In this document: positions 15,859 to 25,064 of the stretch, piece by piece
Numbering within the stretch: the stretch's first letter is position 1
Layout: the number at the start of each line of letters is the position of its first letter
NCBI RefSeq assembly: GCF_030269545.1
Contig: NZ_BSTN01000027.1
Coordinates: 1 to 64,000, forward strand
Source of the DNA: Actinomadura sp. NBRC 104425
Lineage (GTDB): Bacteria; Actinomycetota; Actinomycetes; Streptosporangiales; Streptosporangiaceae
Direction of reading: 5' to 3'
Length of the DNA stretch: 64,000 bases
Translations under genes and position numbers: made by a program
The notes under the pieces: model-generated
What the model was told of the DNA's origin: nothing
Database searches by the model: none
What the model saw: the letters and a program-made list of their open reading frames with translations, nothing else

Positions 15859-16197
15859 ATGGTCAGACGATCGACAGTGATGAGCGAGCCCACGTACTTC
15901 GTGCTGGCCGCGCTGCTCGACGGCCCGCTGCACGGGTACGGGATCATCAAGCGGGCTGGGGAGCAGTCCGGCGGGCGGGTGCGGCTCGCCGTCGGCACCC
16001 TCTACGGCGCGCTCGACCGGCTCGCGGGCGACGGGCTGGTCGCCGTGGACCGCGAGGAGACCGTGCAGGGCCGTCCCCGCCGCTACTACCGGCTCACCGA
16101 GGACGGCCGCCTGGCGCTCGCCCGGGAGGCGGCACGCATGGAGCAGGCCGCCCGGGTCGTCACCGCCCGGATGGCGCCGGGCACGGCGGGCGCATGA
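15859..16197 (+). CDS. PadR-family transcriptional regulator
   Basis: Small DNA-binding protein of 112 aa, or 105 aa from the ATG at 15880. The winged helix reads FVLAALLDGPLHGYGIIKRA, with LAVGTLYGALDRLAGDGLVA and the wing QGRPRRYYRLTEDGR. A short helical C-terminus serves for dimerisation. It overlaps the following membrane protein gene by four bases (ATGA). The PadR/membrane protein pairing is common in actinobacteria and usually means the regulator represses the pair until an effector binds. The operator candidate lies immediately upstream. Confidence 0.93.
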   Translation: MVRRSTVMSEPTYFVLAALLDGPLHGYGIIKRAGEQSGGRVRLAVGTLYGALDRLAGDGLVAVDREETVQGRPRRYYRLTEDGRLALAREAARMEQAARVVTARMAPGTAGA

Positions 16198-17066
16198 GCG
16201 GGACGTTCACCGAGGGCTGGTACCGGCTCTTCCTGCGGGCCTTCCCGCGCGCCCACCGCGAGGAGTACGGCGCCGAGATCCTCGGCACGCTGATGCACGA
16301 CGCGCCCCGCCGCGTCCCGTCCCTGCGGGAGACCGCCGGGCTCGTCACGGCGGGCTTCGCCGCCCGGGCCCGCGCGGCCGCCGAGGGGCCTGCGCCGTGG
16401 TGGGCCGACGGCACGCAGCTCGGCCTGCTGACGCTCGCCCTGGCGAACCTGGCGTACGGCGTCGGCGACCACGCGTCACCGTGGTGGCTGGCCGCTTCCG
16501 CGATGCTGGTGATCGCGCTTCTGCGCGGCTGGGCGTCGGCGGCGCTGCCGTTGGCCCTGGCCGTGGCGTTCTCGACGAGCCGGGCCATGGTCTTCGGAGC
16601 CGAGGCGACGCACTGGGCGCCGTTCTTCGGCCCGGCATACCACGACTGGATCTCGCTGGCGCCCTACGGCCTGCTGGCGGTCGGGGCCGTTGTCCTCGCC
16701 GCCGCCCGGCCGGGGCGCCTGCGCACCCGGCCATGGTGGTGGCTGGCGATCCCGGCGGCCGCTTTCGTCCTCGTCTACATGCCCGGTGTGCGGGAGTACG
16801 GCACGGTCTGGCAGCTGGTCAGGGCGGGCACGGAAGGCGTCCTCCTGCTGGCCGGGGTGTGGGCGACGGCCGTCGCGCGCAGTCCGCGCTGGGCGCTGGC
16901 GGCGGCGGTCTACGTCCTGCCGGACATGGCCTACGCACTGCTGACCGGCCTGCCGACGAGCGCGCAGGACGCCGGGTACCGGCTGACCCTCGCCGGCCTC
17001 CTGCTGGTCATGACGGCGACCGCGATCAGGCCCGCGGGCAGGGCTCTGAACTCGTCCCCCGGCTGA
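16194..17066 (+). CDS. Multi-pass membrane protein in an operon with PadR
   Basis: Protein of 290 aa starting within the PadR stop. The N-terminal 60 residues (WYRLFLRAFPRAHREEYGAE) resemble the cytoplasmic segment found in permease-like proteins partnered with PadR. Then follow about seven or eight hydrophobic helices, for example QLGLLTLALANLAYGV, LAASAMLVIALLRGW, and YRLTLAGLLLVMTATAI. No enzymatic motif is visible. It may be a membrane stress or transport component under PadR control; its function is unknown. Confidence 0.8.
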   Translation: MSGTFTEGWYRLFLRAFPRAHREEYGAEILGTLMHDAPRRVPSLRETAGLVTAGFAARARAAAEGPAPWWADGTQLGLLTLALANLAYGVGDHASPWWLAASAMLVIALLRGWASAALPLALAVAFSTSRAMVFGAEATHWAPFFGPAYHDWISLAPYGLLAVGAVVLAAARPGRLRTRPWWWLAIPAAAFVLVYMPGVREYGTVWQLVRAGTEGVLLLAGVWATAVARSPRWALAAAVYVLPDMAYALLTGLPTSAQDAGYRLTLAGLLLVMTATAIRPAGRALNSSPG

Positions 17067-17151
17067 GCGACACGACCCCCAGGCCACGAACGCCCCTGGC
17101 CCCGCGCCGTGCCCCGCGGGGGCGGGCAGTGGCGGCGCGGCATGTTCCGCG

Positions 17152-17187
17152 GCGGTGAGGGGGGCCGACCCGGCCGCCCCTCACCGC
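17152..17187. terminator. Bidirectional hairpin between convergent genes
   Basis: The arm GCGGTGAGGGG at 17152-17162 pairs with 17177-17187 (11 bp), extended inward by GGCC/GGCC with one bulged base. It lies between the stops of the membrane protein (plus) and the DUF1801 gene (minus), so it can serve both. Confidence 0.65.
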
Positions 17188-17219
17188 CTCGCACGGGGAT
17201 CGTCCGTCGAGCGGGCGCG

Positions 17220-17669
17220 TCAGCCCACCGCGCGCTTGAGGAGGGCGGCGATCCGCTCCTCCACCTCCGGGGTCACCTCGGTCAGGGCGAACGCGGTCGC
17301 CCACATCGGTCCGTCGTCGAGCTTGGCCGGGTCGTTGAAGCCGAGCGTGGCGTAGCGCGCCTTGAACTTCGCCGCGGCCTGGAAGAAGCAGACGACCTTG
17401 CCGTCCAGCGCGTAGGCGGGCATCCCGTACCACAGCCGCGGCGCGAGGTCCGGGGCGGTGGCGGTGATGACGGCGTGGACGCGCTCGGCCATGATCCGGT
17501 CCGAGTCGGGCATCTCGGAGATCTTCTGCAGCACGTCCCGCAGCGCCTCCGCCGCCTTCTCCTCGCGCGAGGCGCGGCGCGCCGCCTTCTTGCGCTCCTG
17601 GGCGTGCTCCTTCATCGCGGCCCGCTCTTCGGCGGTGAAACCCTCGTAGCCGCTGTCGGCGCTGCTCAT
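17220..17669 (-). CDS. DUF1801-family protein
   Basis: Cytoplasmic protein of 149 aa. The first 45 residues are a charged helix (KEHAQERKKAARRASREEKA). The rest follows the DUF1801 fold: RVHAVITATAPDLAPRLWYG, then MPAYALDGKVVCFFQAAAKF and MWATAFALTEVTPEVEERIA. The domain is related in fold to frataxin-like YdhG proteins, but its role here is unknown. It forms a single transcription unit convergent with the PadR pair. Confidence 0.88.
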   Translation of the reverse strand: MSSADSGYEGFTAEERAAMKEHAQERKKAARRASREEKAAEALRDVLQKISEMPDSDRIMAERVHAVITATAPDLAPRLWYGMPAYALDGKVVCFFQAAAKFKARYATLGFNDPAKLDDGPMWATAFALTEVTPEVEERIAALLKRAVG

Positions 17670-17783
17670 GAAATGTCCTCTTCCTGGTGTTTTGGGCGTT
17701 GATAGAGCACCCTATGGTCCTGTGCGTGGGCCGACCGACCCCGGGACGTGCGGTCATGCCGGGCGGCGCGCCCGGCCGGGGCG

Positions 17784-18263
17784 TCAGCCCAGCCAGACGC
17801 CGCCGCGCATCAGCTCGCGGCCGGGCAGCTCGTTGGCCTCGCGTCACGCCTGGACGCGGCGCGGCCGGACGCGGAACCACCGGTACGGCGTGTCCGGCCC
17901 GCGCGGGTCGAAGCCGGCGCGCGCGGCGAACCGGTCGCCCCGCTCCGGCGGCAGCGCGCCGATCTCCAGCACCTCGACCCGGCCGTCGATCACCGTCACG
18001 TCGCGGGTGTGGCCCAGCCCCAGCCGGACGACCCCGGTCGCGGCGAGGTTCCGGCCGGTCGGGCTGCCGGCCGGCGTGGCCATCAGCAGCGTCTCGCCGT
18101 CCCAGTCGAACGACAGCGGCACCAGATGCGGCGCGCCGTCCGGGGCGGCGCTGGCCACCCAGACGTCGGTGTCGTGGGCGAGCCGGTGCTCGGTGTCACG
18201 GCGGCGCCGGGTTCGGGGGCGGGGAGCGCCGCCCGCGGATGGGCACTCGGGGGCGGTCGTCAT
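17784..18263 (-). pseudogene. Pyridoxamine-phosphate-oxidase-family protein with in-frame TGA near the C-terminus
   Basis: The frame opens at 18263, with AGGAG five bases upstream. It gives a split-barrel flavin- or F420-type domain (DVWVASAAPDGAPHLVPLSF, then LAATGVVRLGLGHTRDVTVI). At 17844-17846 a TGA interrupts PYRWFRVRPRRVQA-stop-REANELPG, and the same frame then runs RELMRGGVWLG to a second stop at 17784-17786. In relatives this position is Trp (VQAWREANEL), so a TGG to TGA change is likely. The truncated 139-aa product might still fold. It is divergent from the LuxR/NB-ARC gene, sharing an 86-bp promoter gap. Confidence 0.75.
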
Positions 18264-18349
18264 CATCACTCCTGTGGTCGTCGTGCCGCGATCGCCCCGG
18301 TCCGTCCCGCCGGGCCCGATCGCCGGAATCACAGCCTCGCCCGTCCGAT

Positions 18350-21184
18350 ATGCCGGACGCATCCGTGCCGACCACGGAGAACACCACGGATAATGAGTCG
18401 GTGTCCAGGCCAGCGATCTCGGCCCGGGAGGCCGACGTTCTGGCGCTGCTCGGGGAGCACCTCAGCAATGCGGAGATCGCCGCACGGCTGGTCATCTCCG
18501 TGCGCACCGTCGAGTCGCACGTCTCCTCGCTCCTGCGCAAGCTCCAACTCCCCGACCGGCGGGCGCTCGCCCGGTACGCGGCCGAGTTCATGCGCGCCGA
18601 GCCGGCACCCGCCCTGCCCGCACCGCTGACGACGTTCATCGGCCGGGTGCGGGAGCGCGCCGAACTGGCCGACGCGGTGAAGGCTCACCGGCAGGTCACC
18701 GTCGTCGGGCCCGGCGGGGTGGGCAAGACGCGCCTGGCGCTGGCGGTGGCGGCGGACGTGGCGGGCGACTACCCCGACGGGGTGTGGTTCGTCGACCTGG
18801 TGCCTGTCACCGAGCCGGGCCGGGTGGGCGCGGCGGTCGCGGCCGCCATGGGCGTGGGCGAGCAGCCCGGCCGCGACATCGACGACGCGGTGCTGGCCGC
18901 GCTGGCCGATCGCCGGGCGCTGCTGGTGCTGGACAACTGCGAGCACGTCCGCGACGGGGTGGCGCCGTTCCTGGAGCGGCTGCTCGCCGCCTGCCCGCGG
19001 CTGCGGGTGCTGGTGACGAGCCGCGCCCGACTGATGGTGCCGTTCGAGCGGGTCTTCCCCGTCCCGCCGCTGTCGCGGGACGGCGGCGACCGGTCCGAGG
19101 CGGTGGCCCTGTTCATGGACCGGGCGGCGGCGGTCGGCTCCCCGCCGGGACCGGCGGCCGGCGACGGCGTCGTGGCCATCTGCGAACGGCTCGGCGGCAT
19201 GGCGCTGGCGATCGAGCTGGCGGCGGCCCGGTGGGCCACGCTCGGACTGGACGGCCTCCTGGCCGGCCTCGCCGACCCGCTGCGGATCCTCACCGGCGGC
19301 CCCCGCGCCGACGACCGGCACCGTTCGGTGCGCGCGGTGCTGGACTGGAGCCACGACCTGCTGGAACCGCGGGACCAGGCGCTGCTGCGCCGGGTGTCGG
19401 TGTTCGTCGCGCCGTTCACCCCCGACGCCGCGGCCGACGTCGCCGGATTCGCCCCGCTGAATCCGGCCGCGGTCGTCGACGGGCTCGGCCGGCTCGCCGA
19501 GCAGAGCCTGCTCGCCGTCACACCGTCGCAGACCGGAACCCGCTATCACGCGCTGGAGACCGTCCGCCAGTACGGGACGGAGCGGCTCGCCGACGCCGGT
19601 GAGCTGACCGACGTCCGCGCCCGGCACCTGGACTGGTGCCTGGCCGCTGCGGCCGCGCTCAACGGGGCCGCGGGCGCGGACTGGCGCGTCCGGTTCGACG
19701 CCGCGGCGCAGGACATGCGGGCCGCCCTCACCTGGGCCGCCGACCGGCCGGAGCGGCGCGCGGACGCCCACCGGCTCGCCCTGGCCATGGCCGAGCTGGC
19801 CTTCGCCCGCACCCTGCTCGGCGAGGCCCAGCAGCGGTTCGAGCAGGCGGCCCGGCTCGCCGACGCGGCCGAGGCGGCCGAGGCGCTGCGGCACGCCGCC
19901 GCGGTGGCCGGGTGCCGCAGCCTCGACGGCGACATGTACCGCCTGCACCGCGCCGCCGCCGACGCCGCCCGCCGGGCCGGTGACCCCGCCGGCGCCGCCC
20001 GCGACCTGGCGGCCGCCGCCACCGTCGCCTACCGCTTCTCCACCTCGTTCGCGCGGACTCCCCGCGCGGACGAGGTGGCCGCCATGCTCGCGCAGGCCCG
20101 GGAGCTGCGCGGCGACGACCCGGCCGCCGAGGCCGCCGTCGCGCTGGCCGAGGCGGCGGTGGAGGCCGACGCGTTCGGCGCCGTCCAGGGCGCCCCGGAC
20201 AACACCGCGAAAGAGACGGTCGCGCGCGCCGAACGGGCCGTCGAGCTGGCCCGGCGCACGGGCGACCCGGTGGCGGAGTCCGCCGCGCTCGACGCGCTGT
20301 CCGGGGCCCAGAGCTGGGCCGGAGACTCCTTCGCCGCCGCGGCCGCAGCCCGCCGCCGCATCGACATCCTGGCCTCCGCACCGACCGCGCCCGCCGCCAC
20401 GCATGAGCTGATCGACGCGCTCGCCATGGCCGCCGGAACCGCCGTCGGCGTCGGCGAACTGCAGCAGGCCCGCCGGTGGGGCAGGCGGCTCGCCGACCAT
20501 CCGCTGCTGGCCGAGGCGGGCCACCACGCCACGTCCTGGCTGCTGGTCGCGGACGCGTTCACCGGCGACGCCGACGAGGCGCTCGCCGTCGGCACGCGGT
20601 TCCTCGACGCCTGGGAGCAGAGCGGCCGCCTGCGGTCGCGCTCCATCGGCCCCGCCGCCGCGGCCGTCGCGATGATCCACGGCCTGCGCGGCGACCGCGA
20701 CGCGCGGGCCCGCTGGCTGGCGATCGTCGACGAGGCCGGCGTCGAAACCGACCACCGCCTCGGCTACGGCGCGGTCTTCGACGCCACGGTCCTGCTCCAC
20801 CACGGGGACGCCGACGCGGCGTTGGAACGCGTCGCGCCGGCGCCCGACCAGGTGTGGAAGTGGGTGTGCTGGGTCTGGCTGCACTGGTACGCGGCGCTGC
20901 GCGCGGAGGCGGCCGTGCTCGGCGGGCACCCGGACGCCCGCGGCCGCATCGCCGCCGCCCGCGCCGTGGTCGCCGGCAACCCCGTCGCGTCCGCCCAGGT
21001 GGACCGGGCGGAGGCGGTGCTCGACGGCGACGTGCCGCGCCTGCTCGCCGCCGCCGAGAAGTTCGACGCGGCCGGCTGCCGCTACCAGTCGGCGCGCACG
21101 CTGCTGCTGGCCGGAGGCGAGCACGCCGCCGCCGGCGCCGCCGCGCTCGCCGGCCTCGGCCTCGCCCCCATGGCCGTCCGATGA
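18350..21184 (+). CDS. Large LuxR/NB-ARC transcriptional regulator
   Basis: Protein of about 944 aa. The N-terminus is a LuxR/GerE helix-turn-helix (about 22-80: SAREADVLALLGEHLSNAEI and VISVRTVESHVSSLLRKLQL). An ATPase module of the NB-ARC/STAND type follows, with P-loop GPGGVGKTRLA near 120-130, LVLDNCEHV and LVTSRARL. Next come a winged region (DWSHDLLEPRDQALLRRVSV) and an Ala-rich helical repeat tail to the end. Placing the DNA-binding domain first is opposite to MalT-type regulators but is known in actinobacterial LuxR-ATPase fusions. Its stop overlaps an in-frame start of the dehydrogenase gene, suggesting co-transcription. A GTG 17 codons in is an alternative start. Confidence 0.9.
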   Translation: MPDASVPTTENTTDNESVSRPAISAREADVLALLGEHLSNAEIAARLVISVRTVESHVSSLLRKLQLPDRRALARYAAEFMRAEPAPALPAPLTTFIGRVRERAELADAVKAHRQVTVVGPGGVGKTRLALAVAADVAGDYPDGVWFVDLVPVTEPGRVGAAVAAAMGVGEQPGRDIDDAVLAALADRRALLVLDNCEHVRDGVAPFLERLLAACPRLRVLVTSRARLMVPFERVFPVPPLSRDGGDRSEAVALFMDRAAAVGSPPGPAAGDGVVAICERLGGMALAIELAAARWATLGLDGLLAGLADPLRILTGGPRADDRHRSVRAVLDWSHDLLEPRDQALLRRVSVFVAPFTPDAAADVAGFAPLNPAAVVDGLGRLAEQSLLAVTPSQTGTRYHALETVRQYGTERLADAGELTDVRARHLDWCLAAAAALNGAAGADWRVRFDAAAQDMRAALTWAADRPERRADAHRLALAMAELAFARTLLGEAQQRFEQAARLADAAEAAEALRHAAAVAGCRSLDGDMYRLHRAAADAARRAGDPAGAARDLAAAATVAYRFSTSFARTPRADEVAAMLAQARELRGDDPAAEAAVALAEAAVEADAFGAVQGAPDNTAKETVARAERAVELARRTGDPVAESAALDALSGAQSWAGDSFAAAAAARRRIDILASAPTAPAATHELIDALAMAAGTAVGVGELQQARRWGRRLADHPLLAEAGHHATSWLLVADAFTGDADEALAVGTRFLDAWEQSGRLRSRSIGPAAAAVAMIHGLRGDRDARARWLAIVDEAGVETDHRLGYGAVFDATVLLHHGDADAALERVAPAPDQVWKWVCWVWLHWYAALRAEAAVLGGHPDARGRIAAARAVVAGNPVASAQVDRAEAVLDGDVPRLLAAAEKFDAAGCRYQSARTLLLAGGEHAAAGAAALAGLGLAPMAVR

Positions 21185-21207
21185 TCATGCCCGTGAGAAA
21201 GGTGAGT

Positions 21208-22161
21208 ATGGAGCCGCACGTCTACGTCCCCCGGCTGCTGACCGACGCGGCGATGCGCGAGGTGCGCAGTCTCGGGCGCCCCGTCGTCGCGGGCGGGGAG
21301 GACCCGCCGGACCGGGCCACGCTGCTGCGGGACGCGGCGGGCGCCGCCGCCGTCGTGTGCACGTTGACCGAGCGGATCGACGCCGAGTTCCTCGACGCGG
21401 CCGGCCCGCAGCTCAAGGTGGTGGCGAACACGGCGGTCGGCTACGACAACATCGACGTGGCCGCCGCCACCGAACGCGGCGTCCGAGTCACCAACACCCC
21501 GGGCGTGCTGGACGGCGCGACCGCCGACCTGACCATGGCGCTCATCCTGGCCGCGGCCCGGCGCGTGCTCGACGGCGACCGGCTGCTGCGCGACCGCACG
21601 CCGTGGGTGTGGGGGCCGCGCATGCTGCTGGGGATGGACATCAGCGCGGGCGCCACCCTCGGCATCGTCGGCTACGGCCGGATCGGGCGGGCCGTGGCGC
21701 GGCGCGCCCGCGCGTTCGACATGAAGATCGTGGCGACGCCGTCGCGGTCGGCGCCGCCGGACGACGACGTGGAGTTCCTCGAACTGCCGGACCTGCTGGA
21801 ACGCAGCGACGTCGTCACCCTGCACTGCCCGCTGACCGAGCGCACCCGGCACCTCATCGACGCCGACGCGCTGCGCCGGATGAAGCCGACGGCGATCCTC
21901 GTCAACACCGCGCGCGGCGGGATCGTGGACGAGGACGCGCTGATCGAGGCGCTGCGCTCGGGGACGATCGCCGCGGCCGGGCTCGACGTGTTCGAGGACG
22001 AGCCGAACGTCGACCCCCGGCTGACCGAACTGCCCAACACCGTGCTCACACCCCACCTGGGCAGCGCCGGCGTGGCGACCCGGGAACGCATGTGTCGCCT
22101 GTCGGTGGCGAACGCGGCCGCCGTGCTGGCCGGGAAGGAGCCCCCCACCCCGGTCAACTGA
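21208..22161 (+). CDS. D-isomer-specific 2-hydroxyacid dehydrogenase
   Basis: Cytoplasmic NAD(P)-dependent dehydrogenase, 317 aa from the ATG at 21208, chosen for the AAGG five bases upstream. The Rossmann motif GIVGYGRIGRAVA is near 152-164. Catalytic residues are visible: Arg236 (NTARGGIVDE), Glu265 (DVFEDEP) and His283 (TPHLGSA). The substrate-domain signature NTAVGYDNIDVAAATERGV suggests the glyoxylate/hydroxypyruvate reductase branch. It lies just downstream of the LuxR/NB-ARC regulator. Confidence 0.93.
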   Translation: MEPHVYVPRLLTDAAMREVRSLGRPVVAGGEDPPDRATLLRDAAGAAAVVCTLTERIDAEFLDAAGPQLKVVANTAVGYDNIDVAAATERGVRVTNTPGVLDGATADLTMALILAAARRVLDGDRLLRDRTPWVWGPRMLLGMDISAGATLGIVGYGRIGRAVARRARAFDMKIVATPSRSAPPDDDVEFLELPDLLERSDVVTLHCPLTERTRHLIDADALRRMKPTAILVNTARGGIVDEDALIEALRSGTIAAAGLDVFEDEPNVDPRLTELPNTVLTPHLGSAGVATRERMCRLSVANAAAVLAGKEPPTPVN

Positions 22162-22267
22162 CGCCGCGGGAGCCGGGCGCCTGCCCGCCGTGCACGGGTC
22201 GCCGAGCCCGCGCGACGACGCCGGCCGCATCCGCGCGCGCCGGCACCTCGACAAGGAGAAAGCCGCA

Positions 22268-22711
22268 ATGAGCACGCAACTGCCGCCGTTCCATCTGGCC
22301 ATCCCCGTCGACGACCTCGACGCCGCCCGCGAGTTCTACGGGACGGTGCTCGGCTTCGGCCAGGGCCGGTCCGACACCAGGTGGATCGACTGGAACTTCA
22401 TGGGCCACCAGGTCGTCACCCACCAGGTCGGCGACGGGCCCTCGGACAAGCCCCGCGACGGCATCGCCGGGACCAATCCCGTCGACGGCCATCAGGTGCC
22501 CGTCCCGCACTTCGGGCTCGTCCTGCCGGTCGAGGAGTTCCACCGGCTCGCCGACCGGCTGCGGGCCGCCGGCACCAAGTTCGTGATCGAGCCGTATGTC
22601 CGTTTCGAGGGCGAGCCGGGCGAGCAGTGGACGATGTTCCTTCTCGACCCCGCGGGCAACGCCCTGGAGTTTAAAGCGTTCGCCGACCTGAACCAGCTGT
22701 TCGCCACCTGA
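22268..22711 (+). CDS. VOC (glyoxalase/dioxygenase fold) family protein
   Basis: Protein of 147 aa starting at ATG 22268, with AAGGAGA nine bases upstream. Two beta-alpha-beta-beta-beta modules of the vicinal oxygen chelate fold are seen: FHLAIPVDDLDAAREFYGTV at the N-terminus and PHFGLVLPVEEFHRLADRLR in the second half, ending FLLDPAGNALEFKAF. Possible metal ligands are His at the start of each module and Glu in LEFK, as in dioxygenase-like members. Substrate unknown. Confidence 0.9.
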   Translation: MSTQLPPFHLAIPVDDLDAAREFYGTVLGFGQGRSDTRWIDWNFMGHQVVTHQVGDGPSDKPRDGIAGTNPVDGHQVPVPHFGLVLPVEEFHRLADRLRAAGTKFVIEPYVRFEGEPGEQWTMFLLDPAGNALEFKAFADLNQLFAT

Positions 22712-22725
22712 TCGCCGCACCGGCC

Positions 22726-22751
22726 GGGCCCGCCGTCCGGGCGGCGGGCCC
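22726..22751 (+). terminator. GC-rich hairpin after VOC gene
   Basis: GGGCCCGCCG at 22726-22735 pairs perfectly with 22742-22751 across a 6-base loop, 14 bases after the VOC stop. No T-run follows. Confidence 0.6.
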
Positions 22752-22788
22752 TCCCGGGCGGCGCGGGTCGTGCGTTAGTGTCGTCGCC

Positions 22789-23211
22789 ATGGCGGACGAC
22801 GATTCGGTGCGGATCGACGTGTGGATCTGGGCGGTGCGGCTGCTGAAGACCCGTTCGATGGCCACCACCGCGTGCCGGGCCGGGCACGTCCGCCTCAATG
22901 ACAAGCGCGCCAAGCCGTCCGCCCTGGTCAAGCCCGGCGACGAGGTGCGGCTGCGGCACGACGGCCGGGAACGCGTGGTGGTGGTGCGGCGCATCATCCG
23001 CCGCCGCGTCGGCGCATCCGTCGCGGCGGAATGCCTCATCGACAACAGCCCGCCCCCGCCGCCGCGCGAACTGCTCGCGCCCGTCGTCCGCCGCGACCCC
23101 GGCACCGGCCGCCCCACCAAGCGCGACCGCCGCGAGCTGGAACGCCTCCGCGCCCAGATGATGGCACCCCACGTCAACCGCCACCTGCCCCGCCCGCCCC
23201 GCCGCGGCTGA
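22789..23211 (+). CDS. S4-domain RNA-binding protein (HslR/Hsp15-like)
   Basis: Basic protein of 140 aa. The S4 domain occupies about 8-70: IDVWIWAVRLLKTRSMATTA, CRAGHVRLNDKRAKPS, and LVKPGDEVRL. A Lys/Arg/Pro-rich tail follows, with TKRDRRELERLR. The family binds structured RNA. In E. coli Hsp15 acts on stalled 50S-nascent chain complexes, so a ribosome rescue role is plausible. It appears to be a single-gene unit. Confidence 0.93.
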   Translation: MADDDSVRIDVWIWAVRLLKTRSMATTACRAGHVRLNDKRAKPSALVKPGDEVRLRHDGRERVVVVRRIIRRRVGASVAAECLIDNSPPPPPRELLAPVVRRDPGTGRPTKRDRRELERLRAQMMAPHVNRHLPRPPRRG

Positions 23212-23327
23212 CGGCTTGCGGCGCCCCCGGCTCGCCGTCCCGGACGGCCCGGTTCCTCGCGGCACATCGGGCGATGCTACAAATAGTAGCGATGTAGTCA
23301 CTTTATGTGCTGATCGTGGGGGGAGCC

Positions 23328-23930
23328 ATGTCTGTTCTGTCCGGACGTCTCGTGCGGTGCGGTCTCGCCGGGCCGCTCGTCTTCGCCGGCGTCACCGTCC
23401 CGGCCCCTGCGGCCGACTCCGCCCTCGCGTCCCCGCCATCGCCCGCCCAGCACCGGGCACCCGCCCGGTACGGGTCGCTGACCTGCGCGGCCGCCACCAC
23501 GCCCGGCAGGCCGATGAGGTTCCGCCCGCCGATCCGGCTGCGGCGCCAGCACGTCACCACCCGCGCCAGGCTGGTCCTGCGCGACTGCACCTCGGCCGAT
23601 CCCCGCCGGTCCCGCATCGCCTCCGGAGTCATGACACTGACCGGCACCGCCTATGCCAACTGCCTCGGTGTCAGCGACCTGCGCGGCCGCGCCACCGTCA
23701 CCTGGTACGACGCCTACGGCCGTCCGCTCGCCCGGTCGGTCCTGCGCACCGGCGGCGCCCAGAGCAACCGCGCCCGCACCGACGCCCAGCTCAACGGCCG
23801 CGTCACCGCGGGCTACCTGGCAGGCCACTCCTTCTACGGCAGCGTCCGCCCGAGGGGCCGGGTGGCCCGCTGCTTCACCCGCCAGGGCATCCCTTCGATC
23901 CACGGCACCGGCCGCCTCACCATCGACTGA
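23328..23930 (+). CDS. Secreted protein of unknown function
   Basis: About 200 aa from the ATG at 23328, which has a GGGGGGAG ribosome binding site. The N-terminus is a signal peptide (LVRCGLAGPLVFAGVTVPAP) with probable cleavage after an Ala-rich site. The mature protein has four cysteines (SLTCAA, RDCTSA, ANCLG, RCFTRQG), arranged as could suit two disulfides. It is rich in Thr/Arg beta-type segments such as GRATVTWYDAYGRPLARSVL. I do not recognise the family. It converges on the amidohydrolase gene. Confidence 0.7.
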   Translation: MSVLSGRLVRCGLAGPLVFAGVTVPAPAADSALASPPSPAQHRAPARYGSLTCAAATTPGRPMRFRPPIRLRRQHVTTRARLVLRDCTSADPRRSRIASGVMTLTGTAYANCLGVSDLRGRATVTWYDAYGRPLARSVLRTGGAQSNRARTDAQLNGRVTAGYLAGHSFYGSVRPRGRVARCFTRQGIPSIHGTGRLTID

Positions 23931-24034
23931 CCGCAACCACCGCCCGAAACCGCACCAGCCCGCGCCCCCGAGACACCAGCGAAAGAAACCGCTGCTGCGT
24001 CGAGAGGGGGGCGGGGGCTGGTGGCGGTCGGGTG

Positions 24035-25000
24035 TCACATCGTCGTGGTGTGGACGGGGAGGCCGAAAAGCCTGGCTGCGTTCTCGTGGCACATGGCCCG
24101 CAATTGCTCGGCGCTGGGGGACACCTCCTCCAGGGCGCGCAGGCCGTCGCCGACGACGTCTGGCAGCGGCGGCGAGTCGGTGCCGAACAGGATGCGGTCG
24201 GAGCCGAAGACCGCCAGGGCGGCGCGCAGCGCCACGCGGCTGGGGGTGGCCGTGTCGACCCAGATCTGCCGCAGGAAGGTGCTCGGCGGGCGGCTGATCG
24301 GCCAGCCGCCCTCGCCGCGCGGGCGGCCGCCGCCCCAGTGCGGCGCGTGGTAGGCGCGGTCCAGCCGTTCCACCAGCAGGGCCAGCGCGCCGCCGGCGGC
24401 GGTGGCGATCAGCCGCAGCCCGGGGTACTTCTCCAGCCAGCCGCCGAAGATGACGCAGGCGGTGCCGGTGGACACGTCGTCGAACCGGCCGATCCCCTCC
24501 AGCAGCAGCGGGTCCGTCAGCCCCGCCCCGGCGGCGGGCCAGGCCGGGGCGTGCAGCATCACGGGCACGTCGTGCTCGGCGGCCATGGCGAAGAAGCCGT
24601 CGCAGCGCGGGTCGTCCAGGTAGCGCCCGGCGACGCTGGTGTTGATGATGAACCCGACGAACTCCGGGTTCGCCAGCGTGCGGGCGGCGGCCGCCAGGTG
24701 CGCGTCGTCGCCGAACGGGTTGACGTAGACCAGCGCGCGCAGGTGCTCGGGGTGGTCGGCGACGGTGCCGCCGAGCCAGTCGTGGAAGGCCGCCAGCTGG
24801 TCGACGGTCTGCGCGTAGTTGTCGACGCCCGGGATCGGCGCCATCACACCCGCGCCGACCGGGCTGCCGACGATCGACATCCGCACGCCCCTCGTCAGCT
24901 TGTCCTCGATCATGCCTTCGACGTCGCCGAGGCCCGGCGGCATCGGGAAGCGGCGCACCATGTCCGGCGGGCTGATGTGCGCATGGCAGTCAATGGTCAT
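24035..25000 (-). CDS. Amidohydrolase-2 family protein (ACMSD-like)
   Basis: Cytoplasmic TIM-barrel metal-dependent hydrolase or decarboxylase, 321 aa from the ATG at 25000 (GTGGAGG six bases upstream). Metal-binding HxH is at the N-terminus (IDCHAHISPPD), a His occurs in VPVMLHAPAW, and the catalytic Asp region is LFGTDSPPLPDV. The pattern matches the aminocarboxymuconate-semialdehyde decarboxylase/gamma-resorcylate decarboxylase group. It is downstream of, and probably co-transcribed with, an ABM-type monooxygenase gene 64 bases away. Together they suggest breakdown of an aromatic or quinone compound. Confidence 0.88.
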   Translation of the reverse strand: MTIDCHAHISPPDMVRRFPMPPGLGDVEGMIEDKLTRGVRMSIVGSPVGAGVMAPIPGVDNYAQTVDQLAAFHDWLGGTVADHPEHLRALVYVNPFGDDAHLAAAARTLANPEFVGFIINTSVAGRYLDDPRCDGFFAMAAEHDVPVMLHAPAWPAAGAGLTDPLLLEGIGRFDDVSTGTACVIFGGWLEKYPGLRLIATAAGGALALLVERLDRAYHAPHWGGGRPRGEGGWPISRPPSTFLRQIWVDTATPSRVALRAALAVFGSDRILFGTDSPPLPDVVGDGLRALEEVSPSAEQLRAMCHENAARLFGLPVHTTTM

Positions 25001-25064
25001 TGCATGCCTCCACAAGACGGGACGTTGCGGACGGTCCCCGCGGCGTATGCGCGGCGGTCGGCGG

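Noticed and set aside
23271..23295. Short inverted repeat GCTAC-AAATA-GTAGC before the secreted protein gene
   Set aside because: Only five base pairs in the stem; too weak to claim as operator or terminator without further evidence.
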